A DNA stretch of 64,000 nt from Pipra filicauda (GCF_003945595.2 NW_024104344.1:1686715-1750714), one strand, 5' to 3'. Shown: positions 26,866 through 64,000, counted from the stretch's first letter. Numbers and translations are program-made. The notes: generated by a model not told the origin, from the letters alone.

Positions 26866-29800
26866 AAAAATTATCATACAGTATAATGTGTTGTATTTCT
26901 TTTCCTAAGGAAAGCTTGCTTTTATTTGTTGAGTGGATACACTTGAAGGCCCTCATACTTCCATACAACTGCCTGTGTTTTTTTCTGTGTTACATATTTC
27001 TGAGGACTACCAAAAGCCTAATCTGATTAAAAAGAAAAACTGAATAAGATGAAAAATTGCTTCATATATATCTCCAGGGTAGAATTGATATTACTGCTGT
27101 AACTAGTGATCGTAGGAAAAGTGTGAAGAAAACACAGGTCTTCCATCTGCTTCATCCATCTGCTGAGAAAAGAAACTGTTACCATAAGCAGGTCTGTCTC
27201 TAAATTTCTGTATGTTCTGTGTATATTTTCATGACAAATGTCTTAAATATCCGTATTGCTTACCTTTATAGATAACCATACTAAATAGCGTTTAATTTAC
27301 CAAATTACAAGCAGCTCTAAGGTTACTATTTTTTGAAACAAATGCATAATAGAGCATAATCCTCAGATCTCTGCTTAAATTTCATGATTATAAATCAATG
27401 ACTCTTTAAAGTGCCTGATAAAAGAGTTTGGTTTAGTGTTAGATATACTTGATAATTCACATTTAATATTGTTCTGAGTGAGGATTTTGGCACAATACGT
27501 CATTTTGGCTTTTCTTTATTTCCTTGTGTTTTATTTCAATGTTGACATACCTTGCAAAAGTGAAAGAAATAAAGTTGGGATGTAAAATTCAGGTCAAATA
27601 GTATTCTCCAAGTCCATCTGTGAAGGTTAATGCTGAGGAGAGCAGTTTTCTTGAATTTTTATATTAGAAGTATTAGTCACAAACACAGGAAGTAAGGGAG
27701 ACTCCTGAGGAATTTTGTTCAATATTCTTTATTTTTCAGTATTCTCTATTTTATTTGTCCCATGGGTTAGGAGCTTTAGAAGGGGAGCAATTTTCTAGTT
27801 ACACAAATCCTGTCCAGAGGTGAGAGTAGCCTATATCTAGGAGCTCCAGGCATTCAACTTTTTTAGAATCCAGACAATGGATATTCTGCCCTTGTGCACA
27901 GTACTGTTGTGCAAACTCAGTAGGTCTTGTGGTTTGCATAATATTGACAGCAGTATTGCATGCTTTATTTCTGCTGCTGCATGTGCATAATAAGTTCTTT
28001 CAGAATTTATTCCTTTGCTGAGTCCAAGAAGTATACTGGAAAGGTTAAAGACAAAGATCAGACCACTATCACCAAAATCACTCCGGGAGCTTTCTCCTCC
28101 TCACCTCCTTTCCCCAACATTTTGCATTCCTCATTAGAATGAACTCCAGGACAGGAGATTTTGTGGGAGTTTTTTTGTTTGGTTAGTTGGGTTTTTTTCC
28201 ATTAATGCAAGTAGTTCTTGCACAAAGACAGCTTTAGAATACCACTGGGTGACTTTTTAAGCCCGTTCTGTTAAGTGCTAAGAACTATTAAAAAAACCCA
28301 AAACAACAACAAAACTCCCAAACTATCTACAACACTTATGAATTATGGAAACGTTACCTCACTTCTTAAAAGAAAACTACCTAAGAAGATTTTTTCTACT
28401 GAAAAGCTAAAAATAGTAAAAAAAAATAAATTTAGGTATAGAAAATTACTGTTCTGAAATATATATTAATCTCCTGGGTGCCCTCATCATTAATAATCAA
28501 GTGTGGGGCAGCGCTGGTGGGATGGAAACACCTGACAGGCTCTTTGGGATAGTCATTGTGCAGTTGCAAAAGGTGGACAAAACCTTCCCCTGTTCAAAGC
28601 CCTAATCAGTTGGAAGAATCATAGTTTTGGAAGAAAAGCTTTTTACATTTTGCTAGAGAAATTTCTTTCAATTTTATTGAGTGTTTCACCTTGTTACAAA
28701 GTTAAATTATCAAAATCATCTTTTATGGCAGTGATTTAGTTTGTTAGTCCCTGTGAAGGTTCTTCATTGTTGGCTGTTGTAGGGAAACAGAAGAATCATA
28801 CCTTCTGTTTTCTCTCTCTTACACAGGATTTCATTTAGTAGGTGGAACAACTAAGATCCACTTTTCCCTGTCTTCTTTTCAGTGCTTAGCCCCATTGAGT
28901 GGATAAATAATATGAACAAAAATAATATATATTGTGCCCAAATCACCAAAGAAAAAGACATTAAGGTGGTTTAGTAAACATGTTGACATTTATTTTTAAT
29001 AAAGTGTAGATTCCTTCTTTTCTATTATGAGGAAAAAGCAACATTTTAAAAATCTGAACCAGTGTTGGTTAACAATCAAAAACTGAAGGGTATTGTAGGT
29101 GATAGAAAAACTGGCACTCGATTTTTTAAGAAGTGATTTAAAGGGTCTGTTTAGTCATTTGATATTGAAAACAATCAGCAGCAATAAACATAATCTTCTA
29201 TCAGAAGTAGCAAAAGAATTCATTGTCTCCTTCCTTCTCAATTGAATATACAAGGATATTATATATAATATATATAACTTTGCTTAAAAATCTAAACCCC
29301 ATATAATCTAAAAGGTTATAGTTATACAAATCATTTTAATAACGAATTTGCTTCTTCAGAGTTTTAAATGGAATAGTTTATTTTAAGCAGCTGGCTGTCA
29401 GACCCAATCTCTCAGTCTTCAAGTTCATGGCATATAAAAAGAAGAAAGGAATTAATAGTCTATTATGTACATTTTGGCTTCCTTATGAGCTGTCTGTAAA
29501 TACTCTCATATACAGTTAAGACCTCTTTCTCTGCTGTATTGTTAATGTAAAGGATCATTTCAATAAGTTAATTCATTTGCTCCCAACTGAAGACCATCTC
29601 TACTGTCAGAATGATATAGTTGGAATTCAAATTATATATATATATCAAGATATTTTGAGGTGATGGGCACTGCAGATATTTAGACTATTGTTATATGAAA
29701 AGATTCTTTTCCCCTCCTTTTTCCTCCCTACATTCTTTCATAACAAAGGTGACATTATTTTGTCCTCTGTCACTTTGTAAGAAGTAGTAAGATATACAGT

Positions 29801-32800
29801 ATTTTCTGGGTTTTAGATTGAAATTTTGGCAGAAAAAGAATAGTAGAAAAAGGAGAAAATGAAATAAGATTGCAATTAAACTTGACTCTCAAGAAAGTGT
29901 ACTTCTGTTTCTTTGCAAATATGCCTAAAAATTGATTGTGATTCATTGTTACAGATTGATTTAACTTTCTCCTTTTATTGATAGGATGAAGAGCACTAGA
30001 AAAAATATGTATAATCTTTCAACTATGTCAACATATCTGCAAATTTTATGACTGTGAAATCAAATAAGTAAATATTTAGGAAGCTCAGAACAAAAGACTG
30101 AAGGCATTTATGGTGAGTTTCATTAAGCAACTGTGTGCTTAGCATTGTATAGCTGAGCTAATCATGAACATTAACCTTTAAAAATTTATATTGCAAAGTA
30201 TGATGATCCCATTCTTGGTTCCTAATGCTTTTAGCTCTGTAAACAACATCTGACATTTACCAATAATAATATCATGGACAAATATTCCCATACCCTGCAA
30301 ATGACAAAGGTTTGAATTGTTCTCTCTTCCTTTTTTTTTTTTTTTTTGAGGAAGGAACCAAAGATTGACAGCAGTGCAGTTTCTTTTCTTTTTTTTTTTA
30401 AACGATGAATTAAATTATGAATGATACATTACTGTAAAGATCATTAGAAGTGAAATGTCTAACACTGAAAAATATTAGGCAAACATTCAGATTTTTGCAG
30501 TGGCCACTGTTTTCTCATTTTATTTGAACGAAGCAAAAATACTTTGAAGAATGAATGTGAGAAAAACTGGTTCTAGAGCGTGTTCTGATCCTAAATCACA
30601 GCAGCACTGAATTACATGCATAAGTATGAACCTCTAAGCAGTCCTATTGCATTTGCCATGATGTCTCATATGTTTATACCTACTTCTGATCTTTGGCTTC
30701 AGGTATTGCTGTAATATAAATTTTCAATGCTGAGAATGAAAAAGAAATAATAATAACTCATGATAGATTTGGCATTTACCATGCACATTTTCTAGTACCT
30801 TTCTTAATAGGAGATCTGAGGATCTGATAAATTAGTCTTCCAAGATTTTTAAATCTATGGTCTAAGCATCCCTCATGCTCCACAAATTTGAAGAATCTAC
30901 AAAAGGCAACTAAGAAAGGAAAGTTCAAACATGTTACACAACAACTTGTATACGTGAAATTCTAGAGCTTAAAGGAATATGAGTAACCATAGAAAATGAG
31001 ACTTTTTGAGACAGGCTCTGTTGCAGTACTAATCATTGATTAGTAGTACAAAAATGCCACAGATCTTTTTTTCATGTCATACAAAAACTGTCATTAAATT
31101 TAATGGGGCTGGAATATGTTTCTTTTAGTCTGATGAAATACCAGATCTCAAAGTGTGTGAATGTAGATGGCATATACCTTGAAATACAAGTGTTCCATAC
31201 TTACCCATGCTTATTCTTTCATTAAAAACAAAAATTGTTGGAATGATCCGAAGAAAGTCACATATACAATGAGGCCTTGGGGACACATAGTGAGAAGCAT
31301 GAGTCATGTAAATGACCATCTCCAAACTGGACTGTTTTTGTGGAAAGGTTGAGAGATTTTACCACTTCTAGATGTAAATTGACCTTTTAGATACCTAACT
31401 CAATAAGGACCTTTAAAGGATGTAATTAAGCTAATTTTTTTATCTATTGGTGTTAAAGCCAAACTAAAACTGCACCAGACAGAAATTGGCAATAGTTGCA
31501 TTTCTATACCAAATATTATTCATAACTCCATTCTTAGAAAAAAGGGGGACTGTTGAAGCTTGACTTCCATTATGAGAATTTCTGGGACCTTCAGGAAGAT
31601 TCTCAATCTGAAGAATGGCTTTTAAGATGTTAAGACAAAACAGAATTTAGAAATGCAATTCTTTCTCCTGTTAGGAGATGTTGCTTCTGCATCCACACAG
31701 ATTGGCAGAAACTCTAAAGCTGTGTTCTAGATCTGCAACCAGAAAGGCTGGATCAGCCTCATCGGAAGAATTTGGGCATATTATCCAATGGAGGGAGGAA
31801 AGAGGACAGTTATTGTATCCCCTTCGCATCTCATGCAAGATTTAAAGGTTTTTCAAAAGTCCTACAGATTTTTTTTTGGTCTTTTTCTGCTGATACTGTT
31901 GAACAATAGCAGATCACAATATGGCACTTTTTTTGGTAATGTCTCCTGACTTGCATCACACTAGGCCAAGTGGTCTAGAATTCTGCTTTTAATTTCAGCT
32001 CGTTCTTTAATCTGAATTCCTAGTACATGGTGATTTATATCCAAGCAGCTAACAGCATAAAACAAAACACAATATCAGTTTAACATAGTAACAACTCTTA
32101 ACATTGTGAGGCTAAAGTGCTCTGCAAAATGCCATATGTCACTGTGAGTAGTTTATATGACTGTGCATACATGGAATAGTCATACAAGTTATATGGATAC
32201 AGTAAACCAACAAAAAAACATGTGACATTAAGCATTTGGTTCCAGTTAATACCAATGGAAACTGAAGTTTCCAAGCTCCAGGCAGGAGATTCTCATATCA
32301 TCCAGTCATAGACATCCATTTCATGGTGAAAATATAGATTTCTCTCCAGAGTTCTGAAAGTTTGGTTCCATCGGTGTGTTCAGAAAGTGAGACTTCAAAA
32401 AGGTCTGACTCTTTACTCTTTTCTTTTACATCCTCTCTGATCCACAATGTTGGTTTTGATTAAGAACATTTAAATGGGGACTGTTTTTAATCTTTCTATC
32501 AGTAGGCTGTTGTTACTATGGAGCAAAACTTTTTCAATAGACAACATTCCAAGTGGGTTATAAATTTTATGTTAATATAGAAGAATTTTTTTCCTTTTTC
32601 TCTGACAGTTATTCCTGATTTGTCTGTATTACACCAAATGTCTTCTCTCTTTATTACTGCTTAGATTAAAATCAAAGAAAGACTGACTATTCCCAATCAA
32701 GCTTATAGTACAGAATGTATGGGAAATTAGAACCGCACAAATACATTATCCTCTTTCAAACCATCAGTGTTCCAAAGTGTTGATTCTAGGCCCCTAATTG

Positions 32801-34004
32801 ATATTCATCCTTTGAAAGTAATGGAGGAAGACTTCAGACTTATGAGAGTTTTGAGATAAAATGCTAGGCTTGTTGACCACGGACTGGTGAGATATTAAAC
32901 ATAGTTTTTTGCTTCCTTCTACATTGCTTACAAAGTGAGGAGAAATCACACATCTGACCACATTGCAACTACTTAATGCTGCTGTAAATAGATCATAATA
33001 AGCATGTGGTATATGTGATTGTCTGAGCTGATAAATGAAAGGGTGTGAATTTTTCAGCATCAGTGGAAAGAGGGGAACAAGAAAAAAACCTTCCTGATTG
33101 CAGCTGCAAATGGTAGCAATTTTTGCTTCCTGCATTAATGAATGTAATTCATGTAACGCATATTACATCATCCAACAGCAAAATTCTCATGTTCATTTCA
33201 CAGACAAAAAATATTTTAATTAAGAATATCAATGAGTAATGAAAATACACTTCCAGAAAAAGCAAAGAAAAACGCTTCTTTGGCCATGTAGAGGAACCGT
33301 GATGAGAATATAGTTTATCAGTGTAATAAATTCTCTTTCCTATAACTTTTTACCAAAAGAACCTCCTTTAAGTCATGTTCTGGTTTATTTGACTGTTTTC
33401 TGTTTCTAACGTTCCTTTACATGCAGTATTTGACTGCAAACCTGCATTTTACAGTCTCTAGTAGTTGAATCACTTCATCTTCTATAAACATCACAAGTTA
33501 AAAGAGCTTTCAGCATCTGAACTCCAACACAACATACAAACTAAAATAATTTGTTGTCTAGAGACCATAACAAATTTTAATGTGCATTTACAGAGTAAAC
33601 AGAGGGCTGAAGAGAGTCAAACCAGTCAAAGTGAAGAATATGTATTACAAAATCCACACATTACTGAATTACAAAGTAAAAGTGATGTTTTGTCAAAAAA
33701 AGAAATTAAAATGTCTCTCGGTGGCACGACATATAGATAATATTAAAAACTGGCTTGCATGAGGACCAAAGTATGTCTACTCTGAAGTTATATCACACAG
33801 ACTGTAAGCAATTTACAGAATTTAAGTTAGTTTTGCATATACAGGAGTTGCAAAATTAGAGAAAACACACTGAAATATAGAACGCACACACACACAAAAA
33901 AAGATGTATATATATAAACCTCCACACAATCATCAGGGGTTGGCCTAAGTATGAAATTGCCACCATTGTACAAGAAGCAAACAAAAAGACAGGAAAAAAC
34001 CTCA

Positions 34005-34174
34005 CAGGGGAAAAAGAATAATATATTAAAAAGAGAAAAAAGAAAAAGAAAAAAAACTCAAAAGAAAAATACCCTCATTTGTTTTCCAGAAACAACATCC
34101 TCTAGTCTGCTGAGCTGCTTTGTGGAATTAATTTTCTCCTCCCTATTTCTCATGCCAAAAAAAAAAAAAAAAAA
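34005..34174. repeat. A-rich purine stretch and A18 tract
   Basis: A/G-rich low-complexity sequence at 34005..34065, with an A18 run at 34157..34174 after intervening unique sequence. It gives a Lys-rich chance reading frame on the plus strand. Confidence 0.8.
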
Positions 34175-34518
34175 GGAAAAAAAAGGCTTTTTGATAAAGT
34201 TTGTGTGTATTTTATTTGGGTCGATGTTAAATCACTATGGTTTGTTTCATTATTTGGCCTCTTTTTGCTTCCAGGCTGGAATGGTTCTTTCAGTGTAGGA
34301 AACCAAATGTCATCCATGGTTAATTCTGTAATACTGATGACTCGCAGGCCAACCCCTGAGAAGTCAAGGATGAGGCTTCTCCTTGCCGAAAGAAAAGGAA
34401 ACTAGGTCTTGCTGTTACAAAACGTTTGATTACATCACACCAGTTCTCTTCAAATAAAATATCAGTGATACGCCAAAGAAAATAAGATATATCAAGAAAA
34501 CGTGGTATCCTCTTCTTT

Positions 34519-34742
34519 TTTTTATAATATTTATTTTATTTTATTTTATTTTATTTATTTAGTAATTTTGTTTGTACTTCCTGAAGAAGGTGCTCCTTGT
34601 GTAGAGATTTAGAGTACATTGGGTGCAGAGTGGTGGTTGGAGGTTAGGGTCAACTTTGCTGTCCGCTCCGTGGATTTTACAGGCGATTTGCTCTTTGCTT
34701 TAAGAAGAGAAAGTGATATTGGAAAAAGTCAGCACTTTTAGA
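34519..34742 (-). other. VSTM2A: VSTM2A proximal 3' UTR with AATAAA cluster
   Basis: This is the sequence directly after the TAA stop of exon 5. The first AATAAA on the minus strand is at 34554..34559, and further copies occur through a (TTTTA)n repeat (plus-strand reading) at about 34530..34560. I infer a poly(A) site just below 34530, but no clear GU-rich element was seen, and the 3' UTR could extend further. The repeat itself creates the AATAAA copies, so they may be incidental. Confidence 0.4.
34530..34561. repeat. (TTTTA)n pentanucleotide microsatellite
   Basis: There are about five TTTTA units followed by TTTATTTA, in the proximal 3' UTR of VSTM2A. On the transcribed strand it reads AATAA repeatedly and so provides several overlapping poly(A) signals. 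Confidence 0.85.
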
Positions 34743-58480
<23,738 letters not shown>

Positions 58481-58929
58481 TCCAAGATGAAGAAGTCACA
58501 TCAGGGTAAAAAAAAAAAGCCAAAGGTGCCCTCAAAAAAAAGAAAGAACTGATGTATGAGTGTATGTACGTATCTCTAAATGTATGAACCGAAAGAAATT
58601 TCTAATGTTACAAAAAGCCTCTGTATTGTAGCCCTCGCTGCGACACTGGCAGCATTCTGCTACTCGATGGAGTCTTTTTCCTTGAGAAGAGCGAGTATTG
58701 CAACACAGTGTGGTTCAGATGAGCTGTCTCAGGCGCTGTGTTGCTTGAAGTCCAGACTCAGACTAAAAAAACACAAACCGTTGAAAAGTGGGTATCAGCT
58801 GCTTTCTGCGCCTTTTTTCAGCTACCTGGCAGCTTCGCTCAGCGTCAGCTCTTGCTGCTCAGGATGTCGTGATGACTGCCCTCCCTACACACTGATCCAG
58901 TTTGGGAAGAGAGGAGTAGGGGAAAGAAA

Positions 58930-58942
58930 GGGGGGGGGGGGG
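58930..58942. repeat. G13 tract
   Basis: Thirteen consecutive G are followed by AGGGGAGG on the plus strand, about 450 bp upstream of the VSTM2A start codon, in a stretch of mixed purines. It could form a quadruplex and lies within the likely promoter region. Confidence 0.85.
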
Positions 58943-61900
58943 AGGGGAGGAAAGAGAAGTCTACCGTGCTTGCATTGCTTCAACTTTTCCCTCTAATGGC
59001 TGCGATAATGTCTTTAACCCTTCCCTCTCCCTCCCCAGTCTCTACACCTCTCTACCTGTTCTGACTTCTGCTGGTTCTGATGCTGGGGTAAAGCTGCGGG
59101 GTTTTTGTCGCTTTTTTTTTTTTTTTCCCAACAGTTTATGATGGTAGAGAGAGAAGGGAGCCTTTACTGTACTGATGTAATCTTCGGTCTTACATCCCAA
59201 AACACTCAGTGGCTAAGAGGGCAATGCAGTGGTTTGATTTTTGGTGAGTTAAGCTGTTTCTGTTTTCTCCTTTTCCTCTCCCTTTTACAGAGTCTGAGGG
59301 GAAAATAGGTACTCAGTAATCCTATCGCACTCACTACTGCCTGCTCCAAATAACTATGCTTCTAGCAAATTACACTAAAATGTTCTTCATTTTATCTTCA
59401 AAGACAGATAAAGAGGAGGATACTTAGAGTGTGTTTAGGTGGCATTATACAGATTTCTGCAGAAAAAAAATTTAGCTAGATAAAAATGAATTTTGATATG
59501 TTACACATTATTCAGAGTAATATGTATATATATTTATGTACACCAGAGAAGGTGTTTACAGCATATTAAAGAATGTTTCCTCCTACAGTGAATGTTTTCT
59601 TCCCTGCTTCCTGTTTTCTGCCTATGTATATTAATACTGTTTAGACGAGAGTAACCTTGACTGTATTAGGTGATCAAAACACCTTGAAACACATCTGCAC
59701 TGAGAGAAGTTCTCTGACTGAAGCCGTCCTGCTGCTTGTAGTAAGAAGACATCTAGAAAGTGCTTGTTGCACGAAGCAATCACCAAATACCTTCTTAAGG
59801 CTGAGACAAAGACTAAATAGAAACTGAAAAGAGCACTTGATAATCTCTCAGACTGCCAAATAGCTGAATGCAACTGCTAATCACAAACTGAAAAAAGCTA
59901 CAAGCCATACCGAATTAAGAGAATTTTGTCTGCATGGGCAATATGTTTTTCTGCAACAGAAAAAGTTCTATCATTCCTGGTAATAGAAGTGCAGCAGTTC
60001 CACAATGGTACAAGATGCAACTTTCACCTTACTCACTGCACCAGCCAAATTATTGTATGCATACAAGACATCTGACATAGCTGCAGAGATCTCCTTCACA
60101 GGACTAATTCTAACTGACTGGAAAAAACCCTTTTTGTCTACATTTTATTTTTTTTTTTCTAATAATTGCATGAGTTTTCATCTTCATTTATGAAAATAAG
60201 GGAGCCATTTCCCCATGGTAATACCCTATTCCACTGTTGTCATATATAAAGCATAGCAATAATTCTGAGTCAAAAATTAGTAAAATAAATCAACTATCAT
60301 AAATCAAGTAGGAAAACAATTATGTTACCTGAAAGATTTCCTATTACCACGGAGTTTTAATTACTTCAAAGGAGGTCATGATGGATATATTCAAAACCAA
60401 AGAAAACCTGTAAAACAAAAGAAAAGCACTAGTCTTTAAAGGTGGTGGACCTGAATTATCTGAAACAGCCAAGAATTATCAGTGATTCAGGGATTAAACA
60501 TACACTGTAAAGGTCTTTACAGGTTCAGATGGTGAATGTTTCAATAATTTCTATAAAAGAAATCAGTTCCTTTTCAGATTGGTAGCCAAAATCCTAAGTC
60601 ACTCCTGAAAATGAAGGCTGATTATAGGATTCACTTCAAACCCATGTACGTCATCAGTAATCAGCTGAAATTACAAATTAGAGACATAATATCACCAGTC
60701 AAGTTAAATGTAAATTAGATAGAAGGAAAAAGAATCTAAGCAGTATCTCCTGTTTTAGAGGGAAAGCAGAAAATAAAAGTAGATCACTTTTTTCTCTTTT
60801 ATTTGCCTATTTCAATTCAAACCACTTGATAGGTAAATTTAATTTTATCAGTTTGTAATTTAGAAAGAAGAATATTTCTCCCAGATACCCTGTAGTCAAT
60901 GGAACTAATTAAAATTATATTGCTGTCACAGGGACATACAAGATTATGTATGTGGTTATTAATATATCAGAATTGAGGATGTATTAGGAAATAGATTTAA
61001 TGGAAAGAATCTTAAAACTTGGTTACATAGTTATTATTTTTATTTTATTTATGTGCTGCAGCAAACCATATGATTCTGTCAAATACTTTAAGTAGAAAGC
61101 AGAAATAACCCACCTCATGCTGTCAATGTTAAATTTCACCCTGATGGATGTGAATCCTCCACAATCAACCATTCTGTATTAATCTAGGCAGTGAATGAGT
61201 CTAGTTACTTAGTGTGAAATCTCTGCCTTTTGTGCTATAGAAAGTTTTGATGTAGCCTAACTTAAGCATGCTTTATGACAGGAGTGATATGGTATATGTG
61301 AGCTTTCTGATGCATTTTTTCTCACTCTCAGTGACTGTAATAGATGAGTCATCACTGGACATTCTCTCCGGTCATAGCCAGAACATTCATGCATGGGGGA
61401 ATATTTTCAAATATGCCAATGAAATGTAATAATAATAGAAGACTCATTTATGATGCTGTGGAGCTGAATTATGTAGATCTTCTTGTATCTTACTACTACT
61501 TCAGTACATGTTCCAGATCAAATGCTCCTTCAAAATCTTAAATGCCCATGCATGTTCACCATTCTGCCCAGCTTGCAGATCCCGGATCTATGCATCTGTT
61601 TTAACTATTAAGGAAAAAATGTTTATGGAGATTATGATTCCAAGCTCAATAAAGGTTAGAAATGAAAGCTATTGTGCTGCTAGTCAGCAATAAGGTTGGA
61701 GTGCTTTGGTCCCATAAAACCATGCCAGTATGGGCTACCTAGCCCTGCAAGAAGCTGATCAGCTGATGACTGAAACAATGGCTGAGTGTTGCCATCCAAC
61801 AAGCTCAGTTAAAAATAAAAACAAAAAAGTTTCTTTAATATTTTGACTGATATTTTCAACTTTCTTTTTGGTGATTATTTCAAATATTTCTTTACTATTA

Positions 61901-63753
61901 AAAGGGAAAATTTGTATTGTCTGATGAAATTTGTAATTTTTAGAAGTTAAAAAGGAGGTTGATTCTCTTTATTAAGGATTGCTCTTTGGTTTTGTTAACC
62001 CAAGTGCTCATTTGAGCCTCTCTCAGGATGTCACTGTTGCCTCTTGCAACTCCCCCTGCAATTAGAATCTGGGGAAATAGAAGAAAAGCAAGAAAAAAGA
62101 AAGATTTGACAAGGAGATGAAGCACCAGCGAAGGGGTTGAAAGTTAGAAAATGTCAAAATAAAGTTTGTCCATCAGCTTAATTAATTCCTTTCATTTACA
62201 AGCAATTAGGATGCACTTTAGGTGAATGTCTCTTATTCTTGACTTTGGCTCATGCTTCACTCAGCAGTCAAAATTCTCCTAGTATAAGAATGGCTTCTTG
62301 CTCAGGTCCAGAAAATAAAGGATACTGTAATATATAGTACTTATGCTTTAAAAGTATTGAAAGAGAATGGATGCCTTCATCTCAGGGCAGCTAAGTTCTG
62401 GCTTGGAGAAGCAGAACCTCTCTCTGACTGCCAGAGGTCCTGAGGGATACTCCACAGTCCCTTACATAACAGAGGGTCCATAAGAGTGTGCTTCTCATTT
62501 CTGAATGCCTGCCTCAGGATCCTGATGGTTGAGATGAAGAAGCACTGAGCAGTCACAGCTGCAATTAAAGTGAACGGGTGCTGTGATTGAAGGTGTAGAT
62601 TATCGTAAAATGCGACAAACCCCCACAATCTGGACCCTGGGTAGCTTAGCATTGATCGTTGTCTATGTGTCTCTGCTGTCTGTCTGTAAAGTGGAATATA
62701 TTACTGTGTCACTTCAGAGAGGTCTTGTTAAGACAAATTAACTCTCAAGAAGCTCTCAAAGATTTGCATGATGAGCATCATAGGGACGCCCAGAAGAAAA
62801 CGCATAATTCTGCCTTCAGCTCAAGATTTGAGTGGTGTGCATGGATGAGGCCTAGCAACACACACTGAACAATAAAAATAAACAAAATGTCAAAGACCTG
62901 CTGATTAGTTGAATTCCATTCTTTACATACTCTAAATGAGGTGGGCTAAGATCTAGAAAAAATCCCTATGTCATGGTGTATTTAAAGACTACATGATTTT
63001 ACATATGAAGGGAGGCAGTTTAAGACTTGTTTTGCTGTCTTTGAGTACTTGATTTTGCAACTTTAAAAATGTTCTTTCAGTACAGCTTTTTACTTACAGT
63101 AGAACATTTTATGGTTCTACCATTGTCTCTCTCTACCATTAGGTAGCTGGGAGAAAAGGTCACAGAACCTTAAAATGAGACTTTAGGCATCAATCCAAAT
63201 GCTTTTTCCTAGTTTTCTCTTTGCTTTTATTAGAGAAAAAAAAAAAAAAAAGCTGTTTTAAGCACAGTCTGTACCCTAGGTTTATGGAAAACAGGCAAAG
63301 CTAAACATACTATGCAGAAAACCTTGATAGTGCATTACTTTTCTTATGAACCTCCTCCTTTTTCTTGTGTTTTTTTTTTTTCCCAGTTGGTTCATAGTCA
63401 GAATAATGTAGAAGTCTCTTTACAGTATGATAAATTCATTCTGATTTAAGCAAGTTTTTAAAAACTGGAGTTCCTTAGTATCATGTGATCAGATCTTTTT
63501 AGAAAATCAAACAAAAAAATTAGATGTAGAAATGCTATTGTAGGATTTTATACTGCCTGAATCATGGGTATTGACTGCAGCTTTTCTGAATTCAGTCTTC
63601 ACTAAAATCCCAGTTTGATTTCCCCTTTTTTCCTCTTGGCATCCTTGAGAGTGTTACGCCCAAATACAATAGTAGCTGAGGCGGTTTCTTGGAAGAAAGG
63701 CATACTGGAGGTCAGACAGTGACTGGGCGGTTTTCTCCATGTTATTCAGTGTG

Positions 63754-63782
63754 CTGTTACTGAGGGGCGTGCTCAGTAACAG
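63754..63782. repeat. Perfect 11-bp inverted repeat with 7-nt loop
   Basis: CTGTTACTGAG is followed by a 7-base loop GGGCGTG and the exact reverse complement CTCAGTAACAG. It is a stable hairpin in DNA or RNA. The flanks (TTCTCCAT on the left, ATGGGGA on the right) also partly pair. No known RNA family is recognised. Confidence 0.8.
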
Positions 63783-64000
63783 AGAATGGGGAAGACTGGA
63801 GACAACTGTCAGGCTGGTCAGACAGAAAACTTCATTCCTTTCTTTGAAGGCAAATAATACTCTGCCCATGAAAGAAATACTTTTTTTTTTTTTTAATGTG
63901 GAGTTGGCCCCAAAATTTGCTTGGTTCCTTAAGATTTGTCAGTTTGGTGAAGGAAAAGTGTCCTCACAGTGCTAAAAAAGTAGACTTAATTATCTTAAAG

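Larger units (their letters stand above)
25951..34518. other. Gene-free AT-rich DNA downstream of VSTM2A
   Basis: No supported gene. It contains a 19-bp direct repeat (26823), AT-rich and homopolymer tracts (T17 at 30331..30347, A18 at 34157..34174) and an A-rich purine stretch at 34005..34065. Part of the end nearest 34500 may still be VSTM2A 3' UTR. Confidence 0.7.
58481..64000. other. Upstream flank of VSTM2A
   Basis: This is sequence 5' of the signal-peptide exon. It should hold the promoter and 5' UTR, but I could not identify a TATA box, initiator or upstream non-coding exon with confidence. It contains a G13 tract at 58930..58942, T and A homopolymers (about 59112..59126, 63237..63251, 63883..63894) and an inverted repeat at 63754..63782. 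Several open frames of 60-140 codons look like chance. Confidence 0.7.

Noticed and set aside
34335..34360. CTGATGA followed by CTGA, resembling box C and box D of a snoRNA
   Set aside because: The two boxes are only about 15 nt apart, too close for a C/D snoRNA, and no terminal stem is present.
58580..58996. Plus-strand open frame of 138 codons opposite the VSTM2A promoter
   Set aside because: It ends in a Gly-rich tail made by the G13 tract and has no recognisable domain. A divergent non-coding transcript is possible but unsupported.

Overview
The window looks like nuclear DNA of a bird. It is AT-rich, has long gene-free stretches with scattered microsatellites, and carries several CR1 LINE 3' ends with the avian-type terminal ATTCTATGATTCT-like repeats. 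It also holds a solo-LTR-like element of a type I recall as common in non-galliform birds (Neoaves); that placement rests on memory. No bacterial or viral gene organisation is present.

The only protein-coding gene I can support is VSTM2A (V-set and transmembrane domain containing 2A), on the minus strand. I reconstructed five coding exons by hand: 58402..58480, 55924..56090, 54969..55019, 51263..51599 and 34743..34819. Each internal boundary has a GT donor and an AG acceptor, and the reading frame closes across all of them. The product is 236 residues: a signal peptide, one V-type immunoglobulin domain (Cys48, Trp63/64, DxGxYxC motif ending at Cys127), a Ser/Pro-rich stalk and a hydrophobic C-terminal tail. 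The exons span about 23.7 kb, of which intron 4 takes 16.4 kb.

Layout from left to right: 1..34500 is intergenic DNA downstream of the gene, with an old CR1 remnant (about 18208..18356), an LTR element (about 22930..23595) and a better preserved CR1 3' fragment (about 25371..25950). 34500..34819 is the last coding exon and 3' UTR. 34820..51262 is the long intron 4, with an ancient L3/CR1-like remnant near 43051..43152. 51177..58480 holds exons 4 to 1. Exon 3 lies in a GC/CpG-rich block (about 54840..55330), and a second CpG-rich block lies in intron 1 (about 57440..57790). 58481..64000 is upstream DNA that should contain the promoter.

The main point of interest is a likely second form of VSTM2A. 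Exon 4 can be read past its donor for 27 more codons to a stop, followed by a poly(A) signal and a GU-rich element. That would replace the hydrophobic tail with a polar one. I found no convincing new biological system; the remaining observations are local DNA structure and repeats.
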